Below, one piece after another: positions 8,921 to 18,430 of a DNA stretch of 64,000 nucleotides. Position numbers and translations under genes: made by a program. Within the stretch, counting starts at the first letter, position 1. Each line of letters starts with the position of its first letter. Location: positions 620,257-684,256 of the forward strand of contig NZ_JADHDU010000001.1 in NCBI RefSeq assembly GCF_016820495.1. The letters are read 5' to 3'. The DNA is from Planococcus beigongshangi. Lineage in GTDB: Bacteria; Bacillota; Bacilli; Bacillales_A; Planococcaceae. The notes below the pieces were generated by a model, which saw only the letters and a list, made by a program, of their open reading frames with translations, was not told the origin of the DNA and searched no databases.

Positions 8921-10768
8921 ATGACTAACCTACGAAATGATTTAAGAAACATTGCGATTATTGCCCACGTTGACCATGGTAAAACGACGCTTGTGGATCA
9001 GCTTCTGCAGCAATCAGGTATCTTCCGTTCAAATGAACACGTGGAAGAACGTGCAATGGACTCTAACGATATTGAAAGAGAACGCGGTATTACAATTCTT
9101 GCTAAAAACACTGCGATTCAATATAAAGAAGCTAAGATCAACATTTTGGATACCCCTGGACACGCTGATTTCGGCGGAGAAGTGGAACGTATCATGAAAA
9201 TGGTTGATGGAGTCCTTTTAGTTGTGGACGCATATGAAGGCTGTATGCCACAAACACGCTTTGTATTGAAGAAAGCTTTGGAGCAGAACTTGAAGCCTAT
9301 CGTTGTGGTAAACAAAATTGACCGTGATTTCGCACGCCCTGAAGAAGTGGTTGACGAAGTCATCGAATTGTTCATCGAACTTGAAGCAAATGACGAGCAA
9401 CTGGAATTCCCGGTAGTTTTCGCATCAGGTATGAACGGTACTGCAAGTCTTTCATCAGATCCTGCAGATCAGGAAGAAAACATGCAGGTAATCTATGATG
9501 CAATTATGGAACACGTGCCAGCGCCAGTCGATAACAGAGATGAGCCTCTTCAATTCCAGGTAGCGCTTCTTGATTACAGCGATTACGTTGGACGTATCGG
9601 TATCGGCCGCGTATTCCGCGGAACGATCGAAGTTGGACAATCTGTAGCATTGATGAAATTGGATGGTACGGTCAAAAACTTCCGCGTAACGAAAATCCAT
9701 GGTTTCATGGGATTGAAACGTGTTGAAATCCAAAAAGCTGAAGCTGGCGATTTGATTGCCATCTCAGGTATGGAAGATATCAACGTTGGTGAAACGGTTT
9801 GTCCGGCAGATCACCAGGAAGCATTACCGGTACTTCGCATCGATGAGCCGACTTTACAGATGACATTCCTTGTCAACAACAGCCCGTTTGCCGGTAAAGA
9901 AGGTAAATGGATCACTTCACGCAAAATCCAGGAACGTCTGGATGCTCAGCTTCAAACGGACGTATCACTTCGTGTAGAGTCTACCGGCTCACCGGATGCA
10001 TGGATCGTTTCAGGACGCGGCGAGCTCCATTTGTCGATCCTTATCGAGAACATGCGCCGTGAAGGATTCGAATTGCAGGTTTCAAAACCTGAAGTTATCG
10101 TTCGTATGATCGACGGAGTTCGCTGTGAACCTGTTGAACGCGTACAGGTAGATGTACCTGAAGAGTATACAGGCGCAATCATCGAATCACTTGGAGAACG
10201 CAAAGGTGAAATGCTGGATATGGTAAACAACGGAAGTGGACAAGTCCGCCTGGTGTTTAACGTACCTGCTCGTGGTTTGATCGGCTATACAACTGAATTC
10301 CTTACGCAAACACGTGGTTACGGCATCATCAACCATACATTTGACAGCTATCAGCCAGTAGCTTCAGGCCGCGTCGGCGGACGCCGTCAAGGTGTTTTGG
10401 TATCCATGGAGCGCGGTAAAGTTTCGACTTACGGCTTAATGGGGATCGAAGACCGCGGAACTGCATTCGTTGAAGTCGGTGCTGAAATCTATGAAGGCAT
10501 GATCGTCGGTGAACATAACCGCGACAACGATCTTACGGTCAACATCGTTAAGATCAAAGCGGCGACAAACATCCGTTCAGCCAACAAAGATCAGACGACT
10601 ACGATGAAAAAAGCACGTCTGATGAGCCTTGAAGAAGCACTTGAGTATCTGAACGATGATGAGTATTGCGAAATTACTCCACAGACAATCCGTCTGCGCA
10701 AAAAAATCCTTGATAAAAACGAACGTGAGCGTATGGCTAAGAAGAAAAAAGTTGCCATCGAAGAATAA
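8921..10768 (+). CDS. typA: Ribosome-associated translational GTPase TypA/BipA
   Basis: A 615-residue translation-factor GTPase related to EF-G and LepA, involved in ribosome assembly and in growth under stress or cold. The start at 8921 gives [23 protein letters not shown] with the P-loop AHVDHGKT at residues 15-22 and has GGAG upstream. G2/G3 motifs ([14 protein letters not shown]) and G4 NKID follow, then domain II, EF-G-like domains and the BipA-specific C-terminal region. Length is normal. ylaH follows within 25 bases. Confidence 0.97.
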   Translation: MTNLRNDLRNIAIIAHVDHGKTTLVDQLLQQSGIFRSNEHVEERAMDSNDIERERGITILAKNTAIQYKEAKINILDTPGHADFGGEVERIMKMVDGVLLVVDAYEGCMPQTRFVLKKALEQNLKPIVVVNKIDRDFARPEEVVDEVIELFIELEANDEQLEFPVVFASGMNGTASLSSDPADQEENMQVIYDAIMEHVPAPVDNRDEPLQFQVALLDYSDYVGRIGIGRVFRGTIEVGQSVALMKLDGTVKNFRVTKIHGFMGLKRVEIQKAEAGDLIAISGMEDINVGETVCPADHQEALPVLRIDEPTLQMTFLVNNSPFAGKEGKWITSRKIQERLDAQLQTDVSLRVESTGSPDAWIVSGRGELHLSILIENMRREGFELQVSKPEVIVRMIDGVRCEPVERVQVDVPEEYTGAIIESLGERKGEMLDMVNNGSGQVRLVFNVPARGLIGYTTEFLTQTRGYGIINHTFDSYQPVASGRVGGRRQGVLVSMERGKVSTYGLMGIEDRGTAFVEVGAEIYEGMIVGEHNRDNDLTVNIVKIKAATNIRSANKDQTTTMKKARLMSLEEALEYLNDDEYCEITPQTIRLRKKILDKNERERMAKKKKVAIEE

Positions 10769-10791
10769 CATAATGGAAGGATGTATAATCC

Positions 10792-11118
10792 ATGGATGAA
10801 CGAGCCTTTGTCTATGATAGTATGTATCCGGTAGCCCGAGTGCTGTATGAGAATTTGCCGCTTGAAGCGGCAGGGTATGCGTTATTTGCGGTCATCCTGC
10901 TGCTTTCGGCTTTTGTCTACAAACTGGGCTTCGCAAAGAAATTGCCGCTCGGAAAAAACATCATCATCGGGCTGTTCCTTGCTGCCGGTGGATTAGGGCT
11001 GACATTTTTAGCTATTTTCCTGCCGGTTGTCGAAGGGCTGGTTATTGCCGCTGTTATCCTGATTCTTTATAAAATCCGCTTATGGCGCGAAAAACGCGAA
11101 AACGCTGCATCTCATTGA
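10792..11118 (+). CDS. ylaH: YlaH-like membrane protein
   Basis: A 108-residue protein with about three transmembrane segments (residues 26-44, 55-75, 79-96) and a basic C-terminus. It matches the YlaH-like family of Bacillales, function unknown. It sits directly after typA as in B. subtilis and is probably cotranscribed. Its last codons lie inside the terminator stem. Confidence 0.85.
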   Translation: MDERAFVYDSMYPVARVLYENLPLEAAGYALFAVILLLSAFVYKLGFAKKLPLGKNIIIGLFLAAGGLGLTFLAIFLPVVEGLVIAAVILILYKIRLWREKRENAASH

Positions 11119-11134
11119 GATGCAGCGTTTTTTC
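11099..11134. terminator. Bidirectional terminator overlapping the end of ylaH
   Basis: A near-perfect stem AACGCTGCATCTCA / TGAGATGCAGCGTT followed by T6, shared by ylaH and the convergent membrane-protein gene. Confidence 0.9.
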
Positions 11135-11561
11135 TTTCGAACATTTTATACAGGATCGGCAGCAGCAGTGAATAGGCCAGGTGACCGAAAACCCAGTACA
11201 GGATAGCCTCCCAGTCGGTGAGTCCCGGAACCTGGTCCGTTATCGCCAGTGACGACAGGATAAAATAGAGAAAATAAGTAGGGATACATAGAATCAGGCT
11301 CAATACAGTGAGTTGTCCGAATGTATAGGGACGCCTTTTCGCCAGATATACATACACAATGCCGATCGCGACGGAAACCGCTATATGGAACATGAACTCG
11401 GTCAATTCCGACCAGTCGATTTCTCCGATGACCGGTATGAAGTCGACATTAAGCAAAAGCAAATAGACATTTACACCGGTTACAGACTGGATCCATTTAA
11501 ATAATAGACCCAGGATCAGCCCGCTCCAAAATCCTATCCAGACCCCTTTAAGGAATTTCAT
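11112..11561 (-). CDS. Unrecognised four-helix membrane protein
   Basis: A 149-residue protein with four hydrophobic segments (about residues 5-25, 56-75, 84-107 and 120-142) and short polar loops. I do not recognise a family with confidence; the overall form recalls YqhR- or YagU-like small membrane proteins. It starts right beside the ylaI stop (11561 is shared), so the two and the next upstream gene look like one minus-strand operon. It occupies the place of ylaJ/ylaK in B. subtilis but resembles neither. Confidence 0.7.
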   Translation of the reverse strand: MKFLKGVWIGFWSGLILGLLFKWIQSVTGVNVYLLLLNVDFIPVIGEIDWSELTEFMFHIAVSVAIGIVYVYLAKRRPYTFGQLTVLSLILCIPTYFLYFILSSLAITDQVPGLTDWEAILYWVFGHLAYSLLLPILYKMFERKNAASQ

Positions 11562-11764
11562 CAGAAATCTTCCTCGATTTTACGCGAACTCCGGTAAAAA
11601 TGGAAGTTGCCCGTAGCTATCCGTTCTTTTGTGCGCTGCTCGATGCGATCATGGCAATTACTGCACATATGGGTATGGATCGGGCGGTTTCTGAGGCGTT
11701 TAGCTTCCAGCGTGTCATCCACCAATTCTTCGATAGTGTCACAGATTACACATTTGACGCGCAT
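11561..11764 (-). CDS. ylaI: Small zinc-ribbon protein YlaI (DUF2197)
   Basis: A 67-residue protein with two CxxC pairs (C5/C8 and C34/C37) that should form one zinc site. It matches YlaI of Bacillus in size, cysteine spacing and position near typA-ylaH. Function unknown. It overlaps the downstream membrane-protein gene by one base. Confidence 0.82.
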   Translation of the reverse strand: MRVKCVICDTIEELVDDTLEAKRLRNRPIHTHMCSNCHDRIEQRTKERIATGNFHFYRSSRKIEEDF

Positions 11765-11776
11765 ATCAATTCACTC

Positions 11777-12283
11777 CTATTCTACCCGGATGGCTGTTAC
11801 ATCGGTTATCGGATTGTCGACATTGCTTCCATCAGGCAGCAGGATGTGGACAGGTCCGTCTTCACGGAGCGGTTGGCCTTTATCGCTGAATTTGAACACC
11901 AGCTCTTTTGCCTCTTCGAAAGAGAAGCTGAATTCACCATGCGCTGTTTCGAAAACCACTGTTTCAGCATTATCGTATGGTTCAGCATTCTCAAGGAAAG
12001 GCCGGAAGAGAATGCCAAAAGTGCCTGTCAGCATTTCCTTCTTTTCCTGTTTCTTATATGTCTTTTCGGAGTTCAAAGTAGGCGGCACCGTCGCGCCTTC
12101 CATGATTTCGCGCGACCAGTGTTCGCCCATGCCGCGTTTATATTCTTCCAGCTCATCGCGTTCGATGCGCTTTTCAGTAAAGTATTTCTCAAGATCCAAT
12201 TTACGGTCATCAAAAATCCAGACCGTCGGATCCAAAGTCAGTTTAAATTTAACGTTTCCTTTGAATTGAATGATAAATTCCAT
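11777..12283 (-). CDS. Conserved Bacillales protein, YlaL-like
   Basis: A 168-residue soluble protein, mostly beta by appearance, beginning MEFIIQFKGNVKFKL and containing TVWIFDDRK, HWSREIMEGA and DGPVHILLPDGSN. The start at 12283 is chosen because GGAGGG sits seven bases upstream; a start six codons earlier would contain that site. Homologues in Bacillus at the ylaL position have this pattern, and some databases call them peptidyl-prolyl isomerases. I see no known isomerase motif, so I leave the function open. It is first in the minus-strand group with ylaI. Confidence 0.7.
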   Translation of the reverse strand: MEFIIQFKGNVKFKLTLDPTVWIFDDRKLDLEKYFTEKRIERDELEEYKRGMGEHWSREIMEGATVPPTLNSEKTYKKQEKKEMLTGTFGILFRPFLENAEPYDNAETVVFETAHGEFSFSFEEAKELVFKFSDKGQPLREDGPVHILLPDGSNVDNPITDVTAIRVE

Positions 12284-12375
12284 TAATAAACCCTCCATCA
12301 TGATATCGACTCTCCTCTAAGTATACCTGTCTTTGTCAAGTTCCAAAAGCGATTGATTCTGATGTAAGAGCAGGC

Positions 12376-12404
12376 TTGCAATTTCATTGTTTAAAAGATA
12401 CACT
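12376..12404 (+). promoter_or_regulatory. Probable sigma-A promoter of ylaN
   Basis: TTGCAA at 12376-12381 and TACACT at 12399-12404 with a 17-base spacer. A 7-base inverted repeat GTTTAAA / TTTAAAC (12389-12410) spans the -10. Confidence 0.55.
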
Positions 12405-12450
12405 TTAAACAAGTCGAAGAGATGAAATATCAGTAAATGGGGGAGTCCTC

Positions 12451-12732
12451 ATGGAACATACAGAAGAACAAACTTACCAGCAGAAGGCATTGGACCTCCT
12501 TAGGGCCGATGCAGAAAAAATAGAGCAATTGATCAAAGTCCAGATGGACAATCTTACTTTGCCATCCTGCCCTTTATATGAAGAAGTCCTTGACACGCAG
12601 ATGTTCGGACTTTCCCGTGAAATCGATTTTGCCGTAAAACTGGGCTTGATCGAAAAGGAAGAAGGAAAAAATTTAATGGATACGCTTGAAAAGAAACTTT
12701 CCATTCTTCATGAAGCGTACACGAATAAGTAA
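12451..12732 (+). CDS. ylaN: UPF0358 protein YlaN, iron-homeostasis regulator
   Basis: A 93-residue helical cytoplasmic protein matching YlaN (UPF0358), with the family pattern [18 protein letters not shown] (18 residues) and [14 protein letters not shown]. In B. subtilis and Staphylococcus aureus YlaN is needed under low iron and acts with the Fur repressor to allow iron-uptake expression. GGGGGAG precedes the ATG. It has its own promoter and terminator and lies upstream of ftsW as in B. subtilis. Confidence 0.92.
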   Translation: MEHTEEQTYQQKALDLLRADAEKIEQLIKVQMDNLTLPSCPLYEEVLDTQMFGLSREIDFAVKLGLIEKEEGKNLMDTLEKKLSILHEAYTNK

Positions 12733-12735
12733 AGC

Positions 12736-12766
12736 AAACTCAAACGATCCTGTTTGAGTTTTTTTA
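12736..12766 (+). terminator. Intrinsic terminator of ylaN
   Basis: AAACTCAAAC / GTTTGAGTTT stem running into T7. Confidence 0.88.
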
Positions 12767-12850
12767 CTAACATAAAATAGAAGGAAATTTCAAATTATAA
12801 TATAGTTGGAATTCGTCGCTACCATCAATAAGATAAAATGAGGTATACAT

Positions 12851-14017
12851 ATGAAACAATACATAAAGCGGTACGCCGCTAATTTTGATTATTCCCTGCT
12901 TTTCGCTTATCTGGCATTATCCCTTTTCGGCCTCGTAATGATATACAGCGCCAGTATGGCCTGGTCAGTTTACCGGTACGGCTGGGAACCCGATCACTTT
13001 TTCAACCAGCAGCTTATAAATTTAGCATTGGCAATACCGGCTTTTATCGTGGGTGCCATTTTCCCGTACAAGCATTTCAGCAAGAAATGGATGATGATGT
13101 CCGTTCTGTTCGTCGTTTTCACCGGTCTTATCCTGGTGCATTTCATCGGTTATGCCGGAGGCGGAGCCCGCAGCTGGATCTATGTCGGTTTCGCGAGCAT
13201 CCAGCCGTCAGAAATTGCGAAAGTCGGCCTCATCTTTTATTTGTCAGGTGTGTTTTCCAATAAATACAAAAAAGGGACAATCAATAAACTGAACGAATCG
13301 ATCTTCCCGCCTGTGATAGTGCTGGCATTTGCTTTATTCCTTGTCTTCAGGGAACCGGATATCGGATCAATGGGCATTATCGCCCTTGTGGGGCTAAGTG
13401 TCATGGCTGCCAGTGGAATCCGCTTCGGCATGTTCATGAAATTGGCGGGGCTTGTTGCAGTAGCGGCGGCAATTTTCATTGTGCCCTTCATCGTTTTTGC
13501 GCAGGATATGATTTTTACAGAAAAACGAATGGGCCGTCTCGAGGCATTCTTGAACCCGTTCATCGATGAACTCGGTTTCGGCATGCAGATCGTCAATGGT
13601 TATCTTGCGATCGGGTCAGGGGGCATAGGCGGCCTGGGTCTGGGCCAGTCTATCCAGAAATTGGGCTATCTTCCGGAACCGCATACGGATTTCATCATGT
13701 CGATCGTTGCTGAAGAACTCGGCATCCTAGGGGTCGTTTTTGTTATCGGAGGGCTCGGGTTTATTGTACTGAAAGGCCTGTCTATAGCGATGACCACCAA
13801 AGATCCGCTTGCCCGTATGCTTGCAGCAGGCATCGCGAGCATGATTGGCATCCAGACATTCGTCAATCTCGGCGGCCTGTCAGGACTGATTCCTCTTACG
13901 GGGGTCACGCTGCCATTTATAAGTTATGGCGGAACGTCCGTAATTTTGTTATCGTTAGCTATGGGTGTATTGATGAATGTTTCAATGTTCCATAAATATG
14001 AAAAAACAAGAAAATAA
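12851..14017 (+). CDS. ftsW: Septal peptidoglycan glycosyltransferase FtsW
   Basis: A 388-residue SEDS-family membrane glycosyltransferase that polymerises lipid II at the septum with its partner PBP2B. Ten transmembrane segments are expected; the text shows the N-terminal MIYSAS motif, GGGARSW, the catalytic-loop region REPDIGS, and the C-terminal GGLSGLIPLTGVTLPFISYG (20 residues) typical of SEDS proteins. In B. subtilis ftsW also lies between ylaN and pycA and outside the main division cluster. pyc follows after 15 bases. Confidence 0.94.
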   Translation: MKQYIKRYAANFDYSLLFAYLALSLFGLVMIYSASMAWSVYRYGWEPDHFFNQQLINLALAIPAFIVGAIFPYKHFSKKWMMMSVLFVVFTGLILVHFIGYAGGGARSWIYVGFASIQPSEIAKVGLIFYLSGVFSNKYKKGTINKLNESIFPPVIVLAFALFLVFREPDIGSMGIIALVGLSVMAASGIRFGMFMKLAGLVAVAAAIFIVPFIVFAQDMIFTEKRMGRLEAFLNPFIDELGFGMQIVNGYLAIGSGGIGGLGLGQSIQKLGYLPEPHTDFIMSIVAEELGILGVVFVIGGLGFIVLKGLSIAMTTKDPLARMLAAGIASMIGIQTFVNLGGLSGLIPLTGVTLPFISYGGTSVILLSLAMGVLMNVSMFHKYEKTRK

Positions 14018-14032
14018 GGGGTGTGCTGTATT

Positions 14033-17000
14033 GTGAAAAAGATCGAAAAGATTTTGGTAGCAAACCGCGGAGAAATCGCTATTCGGGTTTTCCGCGCCTG
14101 TACAGAACTGAAAATTCAAACAGTTGCAATTTATTCACAAGAAGACAGTGGATCCTATCACCGCTATAAAGCGGATGAATCATATTTAGTGGGAAAAGGG
14201 AAAAAACCGATTGATGCTTATCTGGACATTGAAGACATCATCCGCATCGCAAAAGATACTGGAACGGATGCGATCCACCCGGGATATGGCTTTTTATCAG
14301 AAAATGTGCATTTTGCAAGACGCTGCGAGGAAGAGGGGATCCTGTTTATCGGCCCGACTTCTGCCCATCTCGATATGTTCGGCGACAAAGTGAAAGCGCG
14401 TTCACAGGCGATCGCTGCCGGGATTCCTGTAATTCCAGGAACCGATGGACCAGTGGAGTCACTTGAAGAAGTGGAGGAATTCAGCAGGACGGCAGGGTTC
14501 CCGCTGATGATCAAAGCATCTCTCGGCGGCGGAGGGCGCGGTATGCGCATCGTCCGAAAACAGGAAGAATTGGCATCAGCTTATGAACGGGCAAAGTCGG
14601 AAGCAAAAGCGGCTTTCGGTTCCGATGAAATGTATGTAGAAAAGTTCGTTGAAAAACCGAAGCATATAGAGGTTCAGATCCTGGGTGACCAATACGGCAA
14701 TATCGTCCATTTATATGAACGTGATTGTTCAATTCAGCGCCGCCATCAGAAAGTGGTGGAAATAGCGCCTTCAAATTCCATCAGCAAGGAGCTGCGCAAT
14801 GAAATCTGTGACGCAGCAGTAAAATTGATGAAAAATATCGACTACATAAATGCGGGTACAGTGGAATTCCTTGTTTCAAACGATGAATTTTATTTTATCG
14901 AAGTGAACCCCCGCATTCAGGTGGAACACACGATCACCGAAATGATTACGGGCATCGACATCGTACATTCACAAATTCACATTGCGAGGGGCCATGACCT
15001 GCACGGAGACGTCATTTCCATTCCGTCACAGGATAAAATTCCGTTGTTCGGTTTTGCCATCCAGTCACGGGTAACGACGGAAGATCCGGTGAATGACTTC
15101 ATGCCCGATGCCGGAAAACTGATGGTGTATCGCTCAGGCGGCGGTTTTGGCGTGCGTCTGGATACAGGAAATGCATTCCAGGGAGCGTTAATTTCACCGT
15201 ATTACGATTCTCTGTTAGTGAAATTATCCACCTGGGCATTGACTTTCAAAGAGGCTGCAGGGAAGATGGACCGCAATTTACAGGAATTCCGTATCCGGGG
15301 CATTAAAACGAATATTCCTTTCCTTGAAAACGTCGTGAAGCACCCTAATTTCATCAAAGGTGATTTTGACACGAGCTTCATCGATTCAACACCGGAACTT
15401 TTCCTGTTCCCAGTGCGCCAGGACCGGGGCACGAAGCTTCTGAGCTATATCGGCAACGTCACTGTTAACGGATTCCCGGGAATCGAGAAGAAGAAAAAGC
15501 CGATCCATGCGGCACCAAGAAAACCTGAAATCGATCTGTTGACCACGCTGCCTCCAGGAACGAAACAGATTTTCGATGAACGGGGAGCAGAAGGGCTGGC
15601 AAAATGGATCCATGAACAGGAGGATGTCCTGCTCACAGACACCACTTTCCGCGATGCCCACCAATCGCTGCTCGCGACGCGCCTGCGTTCATATGATATG
15701 TTCGCGGTCGCAGAGGAAACGGCTCATTTGCAGCACGATCTTTTCTCAATGGAGATGTGGGGCGGGGCAACTTTCGACGTCTCATACCGTTTCCTGAAGG
15801 AAGATCCTTGGCACCGTTTGATCCGTTTGCGGAAACAGATGCCTAACGTTCTGTTCCAAATGCTGTTCCGTGGTGCTAATGCGGTGGGGTATAAAAATTA
15901 TCCGGATAATGTCATCCGCGATTTCGTGCGGAAATCCGGTGAAGCCGGAATCGATGTATTCCGGGTTTTCGACAGCCTCAACTGGATCAAAGGCATGGAA
16001 GTGGCCATCGATGAAGTGAGGCAAAGCGGCAAAATCGCTGAAGCGGCGATTTGCTACACAGGCGATATTCTGGATCCGAGCCGGGATAAATATACGGTTC
16101 AATATTATAAAGATATGGCGAAAGAGCTGGAAGCATCAGGAGCCCATATTCTGGCTATCAAAGATATGGCGGGCCTCTTAAAACCGGAAGCCGCTTATCG
16201 GCTTGTTTCTGAACTGAAAGATACCGTTTCCTTGCCGATTCACCTGCATACGCATGATACAAGCGGAAATGGCATTTACATGTATTCAAAAGCGATCCAG
16301 GCAGGCGTCGATATCGTCGATACGGCACTGGGCTCCATGGCCGGACTCACATCTCAGCCGAGTGCCAATTCGCTTTATTATGCGATGAACGGCAGCGGCC
16401 GTGAAATTCGCATGGACATCAGAGCGGCTGAAAAACTATCGCATTACTGGGAAGATGTCCGCAAATACTACGGTGATTTCGAGAGCGGCATGAACAGCCC
16501 GCATTCTGAAATCTATGTGCATGAAATGCCCGGCGGTCAGTACAGCAACCTGCAGCAGCAGGCGAAAGCGGTCGGCCTCGGCATGCGCTGGGAAGAAGTG
16601 AAGGAAATGTACTCCCGCGTCAATATGCTCTTCGGGGATGTTGTCAAAGTGACGCCTTCCTCAAAAGTTGTGGGGGACATGGCATTGTTCATGGTCCAGA
16701 ACGACCTTGATGAGAAAACGGTGATTACGCGCGGAGAATCGATCGATTTCCCTGAGTCGGTCATCGAATTCTTTGAAGGCTATATCGGCCAGCCGCATGG
16801 CGGATTCCCAGAAGAACTGCAGAAAGTTGTGCTGAAAGAGCGCAAACCGATTACGGTTCGCCCAGGCGAACTCCTTGAGCCGGCGGATTTTGATGAAATC
16901 AGCAAAATGCTTTTCGCCAAACTCGATCGCCCGGTGACCAGCCACGAGGTGCTGGCGTATGCCCTTTACCCGAAAGTGTTCGATGAATACACGGTCACCA

Positions 17001-17473
17001 ATAAAACCTTCGGTGATGTTTCGGTACTTGACACGCTGACTTTCCTATACGGTATGCGTCTCGGTGAAGAAATTGAAGTCGAAATCCAAAAAGGGAAAAC
17101 CCTCATCATTAAAATGGTATCCATCGGTGAAGCCCAAAAAGACGGCACGCGCTCGATATATTTCGAATTGAACGGGCAGCCTCGGGAAGTCTCCATTCTC
17201 GATATGACTGTTGAAACGGACAGTGCCGCCAAACCGAAAGCGGATCCGACCAATGAAAGCCATATTGCGGCAACAATGCCGGGAACTGTGTTGAAAGTGG
17301 TTGCTGAAAAAGGTGCTAGAGTAAAACGCGGGGATCACCTTCTCGTTACTGAAGCGATGAAGATGGAAACGACTGTTCAGGCGCCGTTCGATGGAACGAT
17401 TTCTGAAATCTATGTAAGTGCCGCAGATGGCATTTCCACAGGCGATCTTCTAATTGAAATGGATCGGATATAA
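14033..17473 (+). CDS. pyc: Pyruvate carboxylase
   Basis: A 1146-residue biotin enzyme that makes oxaloacetate from pyruvate and bicarbonate to refill the citric acid cycle. Domains in order: biotin carboxylase (about 1-455, LVANRGEIAIRV, GGGGRGMRIV), carboxyltransferase barrel (about 525-810, TTFRDAHQS, MWGGATFD, HTHDTSGNG), the PC tetramerisation and allosteric region, and the biotin carrier domain with biotin-lysine K1110 in EAMKMET. The GTG at 14033 is preferred because AAGGGG lies about 11 bases upstream and the N-terminus then matches PycA. A start four codons earlier overlaps that site. Confidence 0.97.
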   Translation: MKKIEKILVANRGEIAIRVFRACTELKIQTVAIYSQEDSGSYHRYKADESYLVGKGKKPIDAYLDIEDIIRIAKDTGTDAIHPGYGFLSENVHFARRCEEEGILFIGPTSAHLDMFGDKVKARSQAIAAGIPVIPGTDGPVESLEEVEEFSRTAGFPLMIKASLGGGGRGMRIVRKQEELASAYERAKSEAKAAFGSDEMYVEKFVEKPKHIEVQILGDQYGNIVHLYERDCSIQRRHQKVVEIAPSNSISKELRNEICDAAVKLMKNIDYINAGTVEFLVSNDEFYFIEVNPRIQVEHTITEMITGIDIVHSQIHIARGHDLHGDVISIPSQDKIPLFGFAIQSRVTTEDPVNDFMPDAGKLMVYRSGGGFGVRLDTGNAFQGALISPYYDSLLVKLSTWALTFKEAAGKMDRNLQEFRIRGIKTNIPFLENVVKHPNFIKGDFDTSFIDSTPELFLFPVRQDRGTKLLSYIGNVTVNGFPGIEKKKKPIHAAPRKPEIDLLTTLPPGTKQIFDERGAEGLAKWIHEQEDVLLTDTTFRDAHQSLLATRLRSYDMFAVAEETAHLQHDLFSMEMWGGATFDVSYRFLKEDPWHRLIRLRKQMPNVLFQMLFRGANAVGYKNYPDNVIRDFVRKSGEAGIDVFRVFDSLNWIKGMEVAIDEVRQSGKIAEAAICYTGDILDPSRDKYTVQYYKDMAKELEASGAHILAIKDMAGLLKPEAAYRLVSELKDTVSLPIHLHTHDTSGNGIYMYSKAIQAGVDIVDTALGSMAGLTSQPSANSLYYAMNGSGREIRMDIRAAEKLSHYWEDVRKYYGDFESGMNSPHSEIYVHEMPGGQYSNLQQQAKAVGLGMRWEEVKEMYSRVNMLFGDVVKVTPSSKVVGDMALFMVQNDLDEKTVITRGESIDFPESVIEFFEGYIGQPHGGFPEELQKVVLKERKPITVRPGELLEPADFDEISKMLFAKLDRPVTSHEVLAYALYPKVFDEYTVTNKTFGDVSVLDTLTFLYGMRLGEEIEVEIQKGKTLIIKMVSIGEAQKDGTRSIYFELNGQPREVSILDMTVETDSAAKPKADPTNESHIAATMPGTVLKVVAEKGARVKRGDHLLVTEAMKMETTVQAPFDGTISEIYVSAADGISTGDLLIEMDRI

Positions 17474-17512
17474 AAAAACAGCGGGCGCATCCGGATGCGC
17501 CCGCTGTTTTTA
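17472..17512. terminator. Bidirectional terminator between pyc and ctaA
   Basis: A strong GC-rich stem ACAGCGGGCGCAT / ATGCGCCCGCTGT with A7 on one side and T5 on the other. Confidence 0.93.
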
Positions 17513-18421
17513 TGATTTGTTGCTGCTGCGTGAAACTAAAAGCAGCATATAACACAAAAGTCCGAATAATAAACTGATGAAAAGGGAATGCAATAGAGCA
17601 ATAGCAAGATTTAATTTTGTCAATACTACGAGCATGCCTGTCGTTGCCTGAAGCATGACGATAGTGAAGGCGATGATCCATCCCCAGTAGATTGCCCGCT
17701 GATCTTTATAATTCTTGATGGCATGCCACATGATGTATCCTATCCAGATGACGATCAAGCCGGCAGCTGCCCTGTGCCCCATCTGCACCCATTCATACAT
17801 ATTGGCTGGGAGCGCAAAGGAATCGTTCCGGCAGAGCGGCCAGTCTGAGCAGATCAGGCTGGAGTTCGTATGCCGGACCAGTGCGCCGGTATAGACGACG
17901 ATATAGGAATATAAAAGAACACCGATGGTATGGAATTTCAACTTACTTCCGATGACCAGCTTTTCTGCGTCAAATTTACGGTCCACTTCAAATACGAGAA
18001 GTGTCAGCAATAGCACAGACGCAAAAGAAATGAGGGAGATGCCGAAATGAAGAGCGAGTATGAAGTCGCCTTGCCCCCATAAAACCTGTGCAGCACCGAT
18101 CAGTGCCTGAAGTACAAGGAAGAAGACAGATGTAATCGCCAGGAATTTTGTTTCTCGCACATGTCCGAATTTTCTCCAGGCCATTATTGCGAGACCCACT
18201 ATCAGAATGCTGACAGCGCCTGTTACAAGACGATGCGAGAACTCGATCAGGACTTCCGCTGTTATGACGTCGGGTATCAGCTGCCCGTTACAGCCTGGCC
18301 AATGGCGTCCACAGCCCATGCCGCTGTCTGTTTTAGTGACGAGTGCGCCGCCGAGCAGTATGAAGAGCATACCGATGGTCGCTGCGACTGCAAAAGCTTT
18401 TATGAATTTATTTTGCCGCAA
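17510..18421 (-). CDS. ctaA: Haem A synthase
   Basis: A roughly 303-residue membrane protein with eight transmembrane segments that oxidises haem O to haem A for the caa3 oxidase. It shows the conserved CGRHWPGC pair of cysteines in the first loop and the haem-ligand histidines in EFSHR, ALHFG, GHRAAAG and LLHSL. I prefer the TTG at 18421 because AGAAGGTG lies six bases upstream; a GTG three codons earlier (18430) overlaps that site. It is divergent from ctaB as in B. subtilis. Confidence 0.94.
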   Translation of the reverse strand: MRQNKFIKAFAVAATIGMLFILLGGALVTKTDSGMGCGRHWPGCNGQLIPDVITAEVLIEFSHRLVTGAVSILIVGLAIMAWRKFGHVRETKFLAITSVFFLVLQALIGAAQVLWGQGDFILALHFGISLISFASVLLLTLLVFEVDRKFDAEKLVIGSKLKFHTIGVLLYSYIVVYTGALVRHTNSSLICSDWPLCRNDSFALPANMYEWVQMGHRAAAGLIVIWIGYIMWHAIKNYKDQRAIYWGWIIAFTIVMLQATTGMLVVLTKLNLAIALLHSLFISLLFGLLCYMLLLVSRSSNKS

Positions 18422-18430
18422 GAATTTCAC

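Noticed and set aside
11600-12286. Plus-strand ORF of 228 codons
   Set aside because: It is antisense to ylaI and the ylaL-like gene, both with family matches and good ribosome sites.
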